From NCBI GenBank assembly GCA_900545335.1, contig UQYP01000003.1, forward strand, positions 124,001 to 188,000: 64,000 nucleotides of DNA, given 5' to 3'. The position numbers and the translations under genes were made by a program. The DNA comes from an uncultured Sutterella sp. (GTDB taxonomy: Bacteria > Pseudomonadota > Gammaproteobacteria > Burkholderiales > Burkholderiaceae_F). The notes beneath the pieces were generated by a model. It made no database searches. It had not been told where the DNA came from and saw nothing but the letters and a program-made list of their open reading frames with translations. Position 1 is the first letter of the stretch. The number at the start of each line of letters is the position of its first letter. Below, in pieces: positions 10,001 through 18,536 of the stretch.

Positions 10001-10596
10001 TCATGACCTCTCTGAAGCAAATCTGTAACTCTCCTTCGCAATATCTGAAAACTCAGACTGAAACGCCTGACTCGGGCAAGGGGACTTTGTTATTGGAACT
10101 GATCGGCAGAAACCTTGAAGCCGGCCGCAAAGTTCTGATATTCACTCAATACCGTGAAATGGGTCTAAGGCTTCAGACGTGGATTCAAAAAGCGATGAAT
10201 CTCAGAGCACCATTTCTGCACGGAGGGGTAAGTATTAAAGAGCGCAGTCGGATGGTTGATGAATTTCAAACGGATCCATCCGTTCAAGTCATGATTTTAT
10301 CTTTAAAAGCAGCAGGAACCGGTCTCAATTTAACAGCGGCCTCTGCTGTCATTCACTATGATCTTTGGTGGAATCCTGCGGTTGAATCTCAAGCAACCGA
10401 TCGTGCCTACAGAATCGGTCAGAAAAAAGACGTAGAGGTTTATCGTTTTGTGACGGCCGGTACCTTTGAAGAAAAAATCAATGAAATGCTCAAAAGCAAA
10501 AAAGAGCTGGCAGATTTAACTGTACAGAGCGGAGAGACATGGATTGGTGATCTGGAAAGCAAACAGATCGAAGAGATTTTTAAATTAACACATTGA
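7033..10596 (+). CDS. SWIM zinc-finger SNF2-family helicase/ATPase
   Basis: A 1187-residue SNF2 ATPase. An N-terminal SWIM zinc finger is visible as CSCPD...CKHIAA around residues 130-150. It is followed by a long helical middle region, then the SNF2 core with Walker A DDMGLGKTLQ, the DEAQ box VIDEAQAVKN, and the C-terminal helicase motif ending ATDRAYRIGQ. Such bacterial HepA/RapA-related proteins are DNA translocases, often tied to transcription recycling or repair. The exact role here is unknown. Coupling to the DinG-like helicase by a one-base overlap suggests a shared role in nucleic-acid maintenance. Confidence 0.88.
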   Translation: MAPRVQYGKTWWGSEWLKALNACDHANRLPRGKTYCNQGNVREVSIDPVTHKVEAIVQGHFAVYEVSIGLRAFTENETQRLIEAIKSEPQLLAQLLDHTLPSEVKRLCDQLGLDLFPSSSLDLELSCSCPDSARLCKHIAAVIYWLSREIDNDPFILFTLHGVNLLEKLSEAGLQVKEATADHPCTLYDLLPAAEAIVTEEKDSHYTLRTLPLTPIDDVGEKIFSLLPKRFALSESRDFPAELLKCLKKNAAYAESLLSPFDDDNSLFTEKILKDVRQYNRHHYVFRLNRENLRDFDFYDEKGKRVASDEAMRLISTLMSLPEAMSREHLKSSLYALRVLFLFTQRLYRARAVIPVTVVSRDDPNPWPVIYWTPAVRLNAAARAVSDFTEAFKGQIDELFGFDGLPLKTEAQKSFMALTLALTFWHRIFSKNASFDGAAALFASPSAADLCAEVKPVLAEHFARYLRVLNLTLNFPWLPQIALRKTRDGALNLHFLIKAKEDRGRPIDLKTLLKSDQYEKERYAALNVVSTLQSLYPVFNDLTNTATKTVKLAASELRDFLFEVSQGLTLLGIAVSMPLSLKKLLKPTLVAQVSSSAGSSSFFTQESLSDFNYQMALGDSALSKDEFEVLVQHAGEVIPWGDQYVYVDPQEIEKYRERLQNAPKYSPLEKVRALLTGEVDGIEVFATDELKKQLQNIEKVKAVKVPQTLKASLRPYQQRGYEWLIKNIRLGLGSLIADDMGLGKTLQVIAALTALKEAGEFKDKKALVVVPTTLLTNWSREIEKFSPALRYCLYHGSERILPPSDTFDVLLTSYGIVRRDIEKLALMPWRFLVIDEAQAVKNHSTTLSQSLSVLKAQQVIAMSGTPVENHLMEYWSIFSIIEPGLLGSESDFKRTFAAPIESERDPKVIDALRALTKPFMLRRLKTDKSIIDDLPEKLLSDQFAPLTIEQAALYQKVLSSALKQMKKLEDAAKEEGSDFKMKKRALVLKLMTSLKQICNSPSQYLKTQTETPDSGKGTLLLELIGRNLEAGRKVLIFTQYREMGLRLQTWIQKAMNLRAPFLHGGVSIKERSRMVDEFQTDPSVQVMILSLKAAGTGLNLTAASAVIHYDLWWNPAVESQATDRAYRIGQKKDVEVYRFVTAGTFEEKINEMLKSKKELADLTVQSGETWIGDLESKQIEEIFKLTH

Positions 10597-10650
10597 ATCC
10601 TTAAAAATCTAACTTAAGCTAAGTGCGAAGACGATGATATTTTTGGTGTA

Positions 10651-10656
10651 TATAAT
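10651..10656 (+). promoter_or_regulatory. Candidate -10 element for the toxin-antitoxin operon
   Basis: A consensus TATAAT lies about 48 bases upstream of the antitoxin ATG, in the 107-bp gap after the SNF2 gene. I do not see a convincing -35 box at the right distance, so this is a weak call. Confidence 0.35.
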
Positions 10657-10703
10657 GATAGATGCTTAGGCGCATATCCTCTTTTTTTTAACATGAGGTG
10701 AAT

Positions 10704-10970
10704 ATGACTGAACTTACTGCTCGCACAAAAAGTGTTAAATGGAATATTTCTGTCACTCCCGAATTTGATGAGGCAACTCGAATTTTTCTTGCATCACAGG
10801 GAGGGAAAAAAGGTGCACTGTCTAATCTTGTTAAAAAGGCTGTTTCGCGCTACATATTGGCGTCTTTAACAGCAGAAGCTAAATTAAAGGTGAGCAACTC
10901 CGGATTGTCGCAAACAGAACTGGATAAGATCATTGCAGATGGGATTGCGTGGGCAAAGGATAACAATTAA
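10704..10970 (+). CDS. Antitoxin-like protein paired with a PIN toxin
   Basis: The product is 88 residues. The N-terminal part (KSVKWNISVTPEFDEATRIFLAS) looks like a ribbon-helix-helix DNA-binding strand and helix, as in many antitoxins. The C-terminal part is charged and probably wraps the toxin. The ATG at 10704 follows a GAGGTG site. The stop overlaps the ATG of the PIN gene (TAATG), the usual toxin-antitoxin coupling. The antitoxin reading frame is intact even though the toxin is interrupted. Confidence 0.75.
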   Translation: MTELTARTKSVKWNISVTPEFDEATRIFLASQGGKKGALSNLVKKAVSRYILASLTAEAKLKVSNSGLSQTELDKIIADGIAWAKDNN

Positions 10971-11413
10971 TGAAAGTTGTTATTGATACAAATGTGTTGA
11001 TCTCGGCTCTCATATCGCCTAACAATCCACCTGATTTAATTCTTCGTTCCTGGATAGCAGGAAAGTTTGAATTACTAACTTCGGAAGAGCAGCTTGACGA
11101 AATCAAGAGAGTTTCTCGATACAAACATCTTCGGGCAATTATTGAGCCGCATCTGATTGGTTCAATGATTAACCGAATGAGAGGATTGGCGATAATAGTT
11201 AAACCTCAAGCCATTAATTCAGAAGAAGCTCTTGATCCTGACGATAACTTTTTGATTTCAATTTGTGAGACCGGATTAGCAAATAATTTAATCACAGGTG
11301 ATCACCGAGCTGGGCTTTTGTAGAGAAAGCATATCGGTTTTACGGAAATTCTAACGGCATCTGAATTTGCAAAACGATATCTGGGCTGGGATGAGGATTT
11401 TTCAAGACAATAA
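10970..11413 (+). pseudogene. PIN-domain toxin interrupted by an in-frame amber stop
   Basis: The first 117 codons encode a PIN toxin of the family typified by VIDTNVLISAL at the start, with DPDDNFLI and LITGDHR towards the end. A TAG at 11321-11323 then stops translation just after GDHRAGLL. The same frame stays open for 29 more codons to TAA at 11411-11413, reading RKHIGFTEILTASEF, which is the normal C-terminal end of this family (ILT-x-x-EF). So the gene is either inactivated by one base change or makes a protein lacking its last strand and helix. All acidic catalytic positions lie before the stop, so partial activity cannot be excluded. Confidence 0.8.
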
Positions 11414-11419
11414 AAATTA

Positions 11420-11445
11420 AAGACTCCCGCAATTGCGGGAGTCTT
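11420..11445. terminator. Perfect bidirectional hairpin between toxin gene and bamD
   Basis: The sequence is a perfect palindrome with arms AAGACTCCCGCAA and TTGCGGGAGTCTT. It lies 7 bases after the true end of the PIN frame and 15 bases after the bamD stop on the other strand, so it can end both convergent units. Confidence 0.8.
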
Positions 11446-11460
11446 GAAGAAATATAGTTT

Positions 11461-12228
11461 TTAACGCTGACGGTTTTGATTTAGTTCCAGCACTCGATTG
11501 ACGTCACTTTCCAGATCCGTGACGCCCAATTCCCGATAGCAGTCCCGAATCAATTCGAGCGCGTCATCGGAATAAGGTGTCTGCTGGAAGGTTTTCACGA
11601 CATTTTGCGCACGTTCAATAGCTGCCACATATGCATGGCGGTCGTAGTAGAACTTCGCGATGTTGTACTCATGATGAGCCTGAGACAGAACGAGTTCATG
11701 CATGCGGCGGCGGGCTTCGTGAGCGTAGCGTGACTGCGGGAAGCGCTCGATCAACTCTTTAAACGTATCAAAAGCGGTTTGGGCAGCGTCGGAGTCACGT
11801 TCATAAATGTCGTTCGTGAGCAGGAGCGTAAAAATCGTATCGCGCTGGTTCAAAGTAGCCAAAGCTTTCAGGTACAGTACGTAGTCACTGTTGGCATGAT
11901 TGGGGTACTGACGGAGGAACCGGTCACAGGCCTGAATACACTGTGCGGCATCACCGTCACGCCAATAGGCGTAAGCGCTTTCAATTTGAGCCTGCTGAGC
12001 GTAGCGCCCGAACGGATAACGGCTTTCCAATTTTGTGTAATAATCTTGCGCGCGAGCCCAGTCGCTGTCTTCAGCTGCAGTGCGAGCTTCTTCGTACAGA
12101 CGGTCAGCGTCCCAGCCTTGGGTAATATCTGTTTCGATTTGCGTGCAGCCGGCGCCAAGAGCCGCTGCTGTGGCGGCTAAAATAAGAGTTGCCGCACGGG
12201 TGCGCAATTGATGTAAAGTTAGTGCCAT
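11461..12228 (-). CDS. bamD: Outer membrane assembly lipoprotein BamD
   Basis: A 255-residue lipoprotein of the BAM complex that inserts beta-barrel proteins into the outer membrane. The signal peptide ends in the lipobox LGAGC (cysteine at about residue 28). Five TPR-like helical repeats follow, including the family-typical DWARAQDYYTKLESRYPFG and FPQSRYAHEARRRM. Length and motifs fit BamD of beta- and gammaproteobacteria. It is transcribed away from rluD with only 87 bases between start codons, an arrangement conserved in many proteobacteria. Confidence 0.95.
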   Translation of the reverse strand: MALTLHQLRTRAATLILAATAAALGAGCTQIETDITQGWDADRLYEEARTAAEDSDWARAQDYYTKLESRYPFGRYAQQAQIESAYAYWRDGDAAQCIQACDRFLRQYPNHANSDYVLYLKALATLNQRDTIFTLLLTNDIYERDSDAAQTAFDTFKELIERFPQSRYAHEARRRMHELVLSQAHHEYNIAKFYYDRHAYVAAIERAQNVVKTFQQTPYSDDALELIRDCYRELGVTDLESDVNRVLELNQNRQR

Positions 12229-12315
12229 TGATGTGACTCTAGAGTAATGCGGTCAATTGATTCACGGATTATAACGATCAGACCGCCTCAGACTCAAGTG
12301 ATTTTAAGGATTTAT

Positions 12316-13323
12316 ATGTCAGTGACTTCCGAAGAAGCTCTGTATTTTGTTGTCGATGATGCCGGATCCGGTGAGCGACTCGATAAAGTGCTTGCCGTTT
12401 TGATGCCGTCTGTGTCTCGTGCTCGCCTTCAAAAGTGGATCGAAGAGGGCGCAGTGACCGTGAATGGTGAAGTGGCCCAAAAGATCCGTCAGAAAGTCGC
12501 TGCCGGTGATGAAATTGAAGTTTTGGAGCAGCCGAGCCCCGAAGAGCTTGCCTTTAAACCGGTACCGATGGATCTTGATGTCGTCTATGAAGATGAGACT
12601 TTATTGGCCGTTAACAAACCTGCAGGGCTCGTGGTGCATCCGGCCGCCGGTCACTGGGATGACACGCTTTTAAACGGTCTCTTAGCTCGTAATCCTGAAT
12701 TAAAATCGCTGCCGCGTGCGGGTATCGTGCATCGTCTTGACCGTGATACAACAGGACTCATGGTGGTTGCCAAGACGCTCGAAGCGCAGACTGATCTCAT
12801 TCGTCAGCTTCAGGCACGGACGGTTAAGCGCGAATACTGGGCGATTGTTTTCGGTGAAGCGCCTGAGGCGGGCTTTATTGAAGAGCCCATAATGAGAGAT
12901 CCCCGTTCACCCATGCGCTTTTGTGTCGGTCAGGGCCCGAGAGCCAAAGAAGCTAAAACACATGTAAGGTGTGTGGATGTGGGTTTTGTGCCCGGAATCG
13001 GTCAGACACCCATTAAAGTGTCATGGGTTGCCTGCCGGCTTGATACCGGCCGCACGCACCAGATTCGTGTTCACATGCAGTGGGCAGGTCTGCCCTTAGT
13101 CGGAGATCCTGTCTATAAAGGTAAAATGGGTAAATTGCCCGAAGATTGTCCTTTAGCCATAATGAAACGTCAGGCTTTACATGCTTCAAGACTCGGACTC
13201 ATTCATCCGGTGACGCGTGAAGCGATGCAGTGGTTTGTTCCTGCACCGGCTGATTTAACCCAACTCATGGATGAGTTGGGTTTCGGTCCGACCGATGAAC
13301 CCGTAACAGTTTTTGAAAAATAG
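12316..13323 (+). CDS. rluD: 23S rRNA pseudouridine synthase RluD
   Basis: A 335-residue pseudouridine synthase that modifies 23S rRNA helix 69. An N-terminal S4 RNA-binding domain (SRARLQKWIEEGAVTVNG) precedes the catalytic domain, whose active-site aspartate lies in HRLDRDTTGLMVVAK. The frame is open further upstream, but the ATG at 12316 has AAGGA 5 bases upstream and fits the family start. It begins a plus-strand run with pgeF, rimO and mtgA; the rluD-pgeF pairing is widely conserved. Confidence 0.93.
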   Translation: MSVTSEEALYFVVDDAGSGERLDKVLAVLMPSVSRARLQKWIEEGAVTVNGEVAQKIRQKVAAGDEIEVLEQPSPEELAFKPVPMDLDVVYEDETLLAVNKPAGLVVHPAAGHWDDTLLNGLLARNPELKSLPRAGIVHRLDRDTTGLMVVAKTLEAQTDLIRQLQARTVKREYWAIVFGEAPEAGFIEEPIMRDPRSPMRFCVGQGPRAKEAKTHVRCVDVGFVPGIGQTPIKVSWVACRLDTGRTHQIRVHMQWAGLPLVGDPVYKGKMGKLPEDCPLAIMKRQALHASRLGLIHPVTREAMQWFVPAPADLTQLMDELGFGPTDEPVTVFEK

Positions 13324-13334
13324 GATTTTCGATA

Positions 13335-14123
13335 ATGATTGACGATACAACCAAACCGGCTTTAGCCATTATGCAGCCTGACTGGGCTTCGATTTGCCCG
13401 GCAAACGTTGATGCTTTGATGACGCTTCGCGCAGGCGGTGTCTCTTCCGGCCCCTTCGGTGATAAAGACGGCATCGGAGGCTTTAATGTCGGACTCTACA
13501 CAGGCGACGTTCCTGTCTGCGTGAATATGAACAGACAGCTTGCCGCTCAGCTTGTGCCAGCCGACCCCAAGTGGCTCAAACAGGTCCATGGCACTGAAGT
13601 TGTCGATGCCGAAACCGCAAAGCCTGAAGAAGAGGCTGATGCAAGCACTGCGGTGACGCCCAATACGGTTTGTGTGGTTCAGGTAGCCGATTGTCTGCCT
13701 GTTCTGATCGCTGAAAAAGAAGGTAAGGCAGTTGCCGCCGTTCATTGCGGCTGGAGAAGCCTTGCGGGCGGCATTCTTCAAAAAACGATTCAAAGACTTC
13801 GTGAGCGAACGGGCAATCCTGATGCTCAATTTAATGCTTGGTTCGGTCCCCGGATCGGCGATGACGATTTTGAAACGGGCGCTGAAGTGCTTGAAGCAAT
13901 GAAAGCGACGATCAGCGGCGCAGAAGTGGCTTTCAGAGAAAAAGAAAACGGCCAATACCTCTGCTCGCTCACCACTTTAGCTCGCATGGCGCTCCTGCAG
14001 GTTGGTGTGGAAGACGTGGTTGAAGCGCGTCACAGCACATACGCCAATGCCGAACTTTTCTACAGCTATCGCCGTGACGGCAAGACGGGTCGTCATGCCG
14101 CTATGATTTGGATTAAGGCTTAA
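13335..14123 (+). CDS. pgeF: Peptidoglycan editing factor / purine nucleoside phosphorylase-like (YfiH)
   Basis: A 262-residue member of the YfiH/multicopper-polyphenol-oxidase-like family. Family enzymes act on adenosine or remove misincorporated residues from peptidoglycan precursors (PgeF). Visible motifs are VADCLPVLIA, AAVHCGWRSLAGG with the metal-binding His and Cys, and NAWFGPRIG. The common GWR motif is preceded by HC where most relatives have HAGWR. It lies 11 bases after rluD. Confidence 0.9.
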   Translation: MIDDTTKPALAIMQPDWASICPANVDALMTLRAGGVSSGPFGDKDGIGGFNVGLYTGDVPVCVNMNRQLAAQLVPADPKWLKQVHGTEVVDAETAKPEEEADASTAVTPNTVCVVQVADCLPVLIAEKEGKAVAAVHCGWRSLAGGILQKTIQRLRERTGNPDAQFNAWFGPRIGDDDFETGAEVLEAMKATISGAEVAFREKENGQYLCSLTTLARMALLQVGVEDVVEARHSTYANAELFYSYRRDGKTGRHAAMIWIKA

Positions 14124-14128
14124 AAGAC

Positions 14129-15475
14129 ATGAGAAATCACGGACGAATCGGGGTGGTGTCCATGGGGTGCCCGAAGGCACTGGTGGATTCCGAACGCATT
14201 ATGACTCAATTGAGAGCCGAAGGCTATGAGATTGTCGGCTCTTACAGCGATGCGGATTTAGTGATCGTTAATACCTGCGGCTTTTTAAATGAAGCGGTGG
14301 CCGAAAGTGTTGAAGCTATTAATGAAGCCATGCAGGAAAACGGTCGTGTGATTGTGACCGGGTGCCTGGGTGCTAAAAAGCATCTTGACGGTACGGCCTA
14401 CCTCGATGATGTCTGTCCGGATGTTTTAGGAGTGACGGGACCGGGTGAATTCGATAAAGTCTATTCACTTGTGCATCAATATTTGCCTCAGCCTCACAGC
14501 CCCTATTGGGACCTTGTGCCTAAGACCGGTCTGAAACTTACCCCTTCGCATTACGCCTATCTCAAAATCAGCGAGGGGTGCAACCATAAGTGCGCCTTTT
14601 GCATCATTCCGCAGTTAAGAGGAAAGCTTGTGAGCCGCCCGATCGGGGAGGTGCTTCGGGAAGCGGAAATTCTCCGTGAAAGCGGCGTTAAAGAACTTAT
14701 GGTCATCAGCCAGGATACCTCTGCCTATGGCGTTGATCTGCGCTACCAAATTGACTTTAACGATGAGGGTAAGGCCCTGCGTACCCGCCTTCTTGATTTG
14801 GCGCGTGAATTGGGTGAACTCGGCATGTGGATTCGTCTGCATTATGTTTACCCCTATCCTGCGGTTGATGAAGTGGTGGAACTGATGGCTGAAGGCAAAA
14901 TCCTGCCTTATCTCGATATTCCTTTTCAGCATGCGCATCCTCGGGTGCTTAAAGCCATGAAGCGGCCGGCTGCTGCAGAAAAAACGCTCGAGCGCATTCA
15001 GGCGTGGCGAAAGATTTGTCCGGATTTAACGATCCGCTCAACCTTTATTGCCGGTTTCCCGGGAGAAACAGAAGAGGAATTTCAGTATCTGCTCGACTTC
15101 TTAAAAGAAGCGCAGCTCGACCGTGTGGGCTGCTTTGCCTACTCTCCCATTGAAGGGGCACCGGCTAACGAATTGCCCGGCGCTTTGCCTGATGAAGTCC
15201 GCGAAGAGCGCCGTGATCGCTTTATGCAGGTTCAGACTGAAATTTCCGAAGCCCGTATGGCAAAGAAAATCGGTACGATTCAGAAAGTCATTATTGATGA
15301 GCCGGAAGATGAGGATGGAGTGGCTATCGGGAGAACCACCGCCGATGCTCCTGAAATTGACGGCATCATTTATGTGACAATGAAAACTCACCTCAATCCC
15401 GGTGACATTGTTGATGTTAAAGTGACCGCTAATCAGGAGTATGACCTGATCGGTCTTCATGTGACTGAGAAATAG
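14129..15475 (+). CDS. rimO: Ribosomal protein S12 methylthiotransferase RimO
   Basis: A 448-residue radical-SAM methylthiotransferase that modifies Asp88 of ribosomal protein S12. The N-terminal UPF0004 domain starts with VSMGCPKALVDSE and contains VNTCGF and the third cluster cysteine in VTGCLG. The radical SAM cluster motif is CNHKCAFC. A C-terminal TRAM domain (residues about 380-448) ends the protein. It starts 5 bases after pgeF. Confidence 0.95.
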   Translation: MRNHGRIGVVSMGCPKALVDSERIMTQLRAEGYEIVGSYSDADLVIVNTCGFLNEAVAESVEAINEAMQENGRVIVTGCLGAKKHLDGTAYLDDVCPDVLGVTGPGEFDKVYSLVHQYLPQPHSPYWDLVPKTGLKLTPSHYAYLKISEGCNHKCAFCIIPQLRGKLVSRPIGEVLREAEILRESGVKELMVISQDTSAYGVDLRYQIDFNDEGKALRTRLLDLARELGELGMWIRLHYVYPYPAVDEVVELMAEGKILPYLDIPFQHAHPRVLKAMKRPAAAEKTLERIQAWRKICPDLTIRSTFIAGFPGETEEEFQYLLDFLKEAQLDRVGCFAYSPIEGAPANELPGALPDEVREERRDRFMQVQTEISEARMAKKIGTIQKVIIDEPEDEDGVAIGRTTADAPEIDGIIYVTMKTHLNPGDIVDVKVTANQEYDLIGLHVTEK

Positions 15476-15485
15476 GACGCAGTCC

Positions 15486-16181
15486 ATGCGAGTGAGACAC
15501 TTTATCAAACGTCTTTTCGCATTGGCTCTTGGCCTCTTTTTGCTCATTGAGGGTTACTACATCGCTCAGGTACTCTGGTACAGCATCAGCCCTATCGAAA
15601 CCTCTGCCTATATCGAAAGTGAGAAAGAGCGTCTGGGGAAAGTGCAGTTTAAGCCGGTTTTACTCAAAAATATTTCCTCAGACATGGTTAAGGCTACTGT
15701 GGCGGCTGAAGACGTGAATTTTATGGAACACTTCGGCATTGAATGGAAAGCCACGGGTGAAGCTTTTGTGAATAATGTGATTGAAGGGGAGAGAGCGCCC
15801 GGCGGCTCAACCATTACTCAGCAGACGGTTAAAAATCTCTTTTTAACGCATGAAAAAAGTTATTTGAGAAAATTCCAGGAAATGATTTTGTCTTTGGTGA
15901 TGGAAGTGACCTGGTCCAAGGGCAGAATTCTTCAGACTTATCTCAACATTGCCGAATTCGGTGAAGGCATTTTCGGAGTTGAGGCGGCGGCAAGACATTA
16001 CTATGGTGTGAGCGCAAGACAGCTTACTCATTGGCAAAGCGTGTGGCTCGCTGCCATTTTATCCAACCCCAGATATTACGAATTGCATGGCTCAACCGAT
16101 TGGCTTCGTCATCGAATTGATGTTATTGAAGGTTCGATGAAAGAACCTCAGTTTGTTTCCATTAATAACCGGATGCGCTAA
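15486..16181 (+). CDS. mtgA: Monofunctional peptidoglycan glycosyltransferase MtgA
   Basis: A 231-residue GT51 glycosyltransferase that polymerises lipid II. An N-terminal membrane anchor (about residues 8-28) is followed by the GT51 motifs: VAAEDVNFMEHFGIEW with the catalytic Glu, GGSTITQQTVKNLFL, and the later NIAEFGEGIFGVEAAA. No transpeptidase domain is present. Its stop overlaps the stop of the convergent ABC permease by 4 bases. Confidence 0.94.
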   Translation: MRVRHFIKRLFALALGLFLLIEGYYIAQVLWYSISPIETSAYIESEKERLGKVQFKPVLLKNISSDMVKATVAAEDVNFMEHFGIEWKATGEAFVNNVIEGERAPGGSTITQQTVKNLFLTHEKSYLRKFQEMILSLVMEVTWSKGRILQTYLNIAEFGEGIFGVEAAARHYYGVSARQLTHWQSVWLAAILSNPRYYELHGSTDWLRHRIDVIEGSMKEPQFVSINNRMR

Positions 16182-17341
16182 GCCGCAGGACGCATTTTTC
16201 GTTCATTGATGCGTTTTTGAAGCATAAGGTAAGCAAGCGTTCCGTAGAGAGCAGCCTGAAGCAAATTAATCAGAACTAAAGACGCGATATTGGAAAACGA
16301 TGCGCCTTCCTGGCTCGCGAGAACAATTGCCTGACAGCCCGGCGTTGTCGGGATCATCCAGGCAAAGGGCAGCACCCAGGCGGCAAAGTTTTCCATCGGG
16401 AAAACCAATCCGGAGAGAAAAACGCTCGGAGCAGAAGCTAAAACGAGCCCTGCGGCATAGCGGTTGGTATTCATCCAAAGCGCCATGAAGACAGCCAGTG
16501 TTGTCAATGAGAGTGTAAAAGCGACGATGGCAATTAAGGTTGCAGAAAGATTACCCAATGTCGGCATCGTTAAAACGGATAATCCGAATCCCTCGATAAA
16601 TGAAGCCCAGAACAGGGCAATAAACCAAAATCCTAAAAAGACCGGTAAAAAGTTTGTGGGCGACTGCATCGCGTGATTGAAAAAATCGGGCGCTTTTTCT
16701 GCCGAGAGCCAACCGCCTAAGGCAATGCCGACACCGAATAAAAGGACTGCCTGAACAATGACGATGGCTACCATCGGGACCGTATAGTAGCCGTAGCCCG
16801 AGATGTTATTGAAGAGATCCTGAGAGGTGAAGGCCGAGGGTGCCATGCTCATCTGTTTAACAACGATGGGGTTAAGCCCCTGAGCGACAAGACGTCTTGC
16901 CGACTCGACGATGTTTTCCTCAGCCACAATCGTCAGAAGAGAAGCAGTCACTGCTCTGCCTTTCACAGGAAGGGCTCCGTTTGAGAAAACCGTCACAACA
17001 GTCGGCTCGCCTCGGCCGATATCTTCAGAAAAACTGTCTCCGATCACAACCATGACGTCGACTTCAGAGCGACGAAAGGCATTTTGCGCCGCGCTAAAGT
17101 CAGCGGTTTTGAGAACGGCCTCAACAACCGATGTTGATTCAATCTTATCGGTTAAATCCTGAGATGCGCGGCTTTGATCCATGTCGACAATGGCGGTCGG
17201 GACTTTGACAATAATCTGATTGTCATAAGGCAGCGCATAGAAAATGAGATAAAAGAGCGAAGCAATCGCAAAAATCATGAAGCTGTCGTGAGAGAAAACA
17301 GCTTTGCGGATTGTCTCAAGAAAAACGGTCAAAGCTCTCAT
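16178..17341 (-). CDS. ABC-2 type permease (YhhJ-like), second of two
   Basis: A 387-residue membrane protein with one N-terminal helix, a large periplasmic domain (about residues 45-170) and five to six C-terminal helices. This is the layout of ABC-2 permeases of the YbhS/YhhJ kind used for drug or small-molecule export. It overlaps the upstream permease gene by 4 bases (ATGA). It is the last gene of an operon of TolC, HlyD and two permeases. No ATP-binding subunit is encoded in or next to the operon. Confidence 0.85.
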   Translation of the reverse strand: MRALTVFLETIRKAVFSHDSFMIFAIASLFYLIFYALPYDNQIIVKVPTAIVDMDQSRASQDLTDKIESTSVVEAVLKTADFSAAQNAFRRSEVDVMVVIGDSFSEDIGRGEPTVVTVFSNGALPVKGRAVTASLLTIVAEENIVESARRLVAQGLNPIVVKQMSMAPSAFTSQDLFNNISGYGYYTVPMVAIVIVQAVLLFGVGIALGGWLSAEKAPDFFNHAMQSPTNFLPVFLGFWFIALFWASFIEGFGLSVLTMPTLGNLSATLIAIVAFTLSLTTLAVFMALWMNTNRYAAGLVLASAPSVFLSGLVFPMENFAAWVLPFAWMIPTTPGCQAIVLASQEGASFSNIASLVLINLLQAALYGTLAYLMLQKRINERKMRPAA

Positions 17342-18534
17342 TCGGTGCTCTCCTTTTCAAGAGCACAGTCTTTTGTGATGCGCTTTTTGAAGAATAAATA
17401 CCCCAAACCGAACCAAAGCAAAGCGAATAGACAGAGCTTGCCGAGCGTCCAAAGTGAACTTGTGAACGGAGCATCCAATATCCACTGCTCACCCTGGAAT
17501 TGGAAATAATGCGTCAGAGGAAACATCATCGCCAGCCACTGAATGGGCTGTGCCATAGAGTCAAGCGGATAGGAAAAACCGGTGTAGGGGAAGATCGGGG
17601 CAATGTAGCCAACGGTGCAGCTTAAAACGATCACCCACCCCAAGGGCATCACGAAACCGATGAGAAAAACCGGTAAAGTGCACATCACTGCCATAAAAAG
17701 GGCAAGTCCGATGAGCCACAAAATAAGTGACCCCTGCACCCACCAGCCGAGAAATCCCGTCATAAGGGCGACGTACATAAAGCCGTAGAACGTATAAAGC
17801 GCCCACCAGGGGATAGCTTTACCTAAAAAAGCAATAAGAGGGCTGCCGTTGGCGGTTTTTATCCAGTCATTGACCGTTTTTTGCCGCCACTCAAGTAACA
17901 GCCGACTGGCAAGCGCCAATGCGAGCCCCAGATGCAAAATACCGGGGATAAGCGTCGGCAGAATGTAAGCCTGGAAATTAAAAGCGATGTTGCCGAGCGT
18001 CACCGAGTGAACGCTCATTAATGCCGTTGCTCTTTGGGTTTGCTCAGAGTTAAGTCCCGCTGTTTGAGCCAGGCGTTGAAATTTTTCCGTCTGAAACGCT
18101 AAAAGGGCCTGCTTGATATCCAATTCAAGCGTTGTTGCAATGGCATAGAGTGTTTTTGGAAAGTAAAGCTCCAGAGAAGAAGCGGTAGGTTTGGAGCCTC
18201 GGTCAAGCCAATTGTGCGGAATGACAATATAAGCGTAGATATCGGCTTTTTTAACTGCTTCGTCAGCTGCAAGGGGAGAAGTGAAGCTTACGAGTTCGAC
18301 GCTGGGCAGCGCATCAAGTTTCACCTCGAGCTCAATCGACTCGGGTTTATTGTCTAAATTAACAATGCCGACCGGCACATTGCGAATCATTCCGTCACCG
18401 AACAGACCGGCGATCAGCAGGCACCAGACGACAGGCATCACGATAAACATCGCGATGTCCCAGGGATTGGCGATGACCGCTGAGACTTCACGCTTAATGC
18501 TTGCCGCAAGTGCCCTGATATCCATAGTGCTCAA
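17338..18534 (-). CDS. ABC-2 type permease, first of two
   Basis: A 398-residue permease with the same layout as its downstream partner: an N-terminal helix around residues 20-45, a periplasmic domain, then a cluster of helices from about residue 185 onward. The two are diverged paralogues and probably form a heterodimeric channel. It lies 2 bases after the HlyD gene. The energy source is unclear because no ATPase gene lies in the operon. Confidence 0.85.
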   Translation of the reverse strand: MSTMDIRALAASIKREVSAVIANPWDIAMFIVMPVVWCLLIAGLFGDGMIRNVPVGIVNLDNKPESIELEVKLDALPSVELVSFTSPLAADEAVKKADIYAYIVIPHNWLDRGSKPTASSLELYFPKTLYAIATTLELDIKQALLAFQTEKFQRLAQTAGLNSEQTQRATALMSVHSVTLGNIAFNFQAYILPTLIPGILHLGLALALASRLLLEWRQKTVNDWIKTANGSPLIAFLGKAIPWWALYTFYGFMYVALMTGFLGWWVQGSLILWLIGLALFMAVMCTLPVFLIGFVMPLGWVIVLSCTVGYIAPIFPYTGFSYPLDSMAQPIQWLAMMFPLTHYFQFQGEQWILDAPFTSSLWTLGKLCLFALLWFGLGYLFFKKRITKDCALEKESTE

Positions 18535-18536
18535 GA

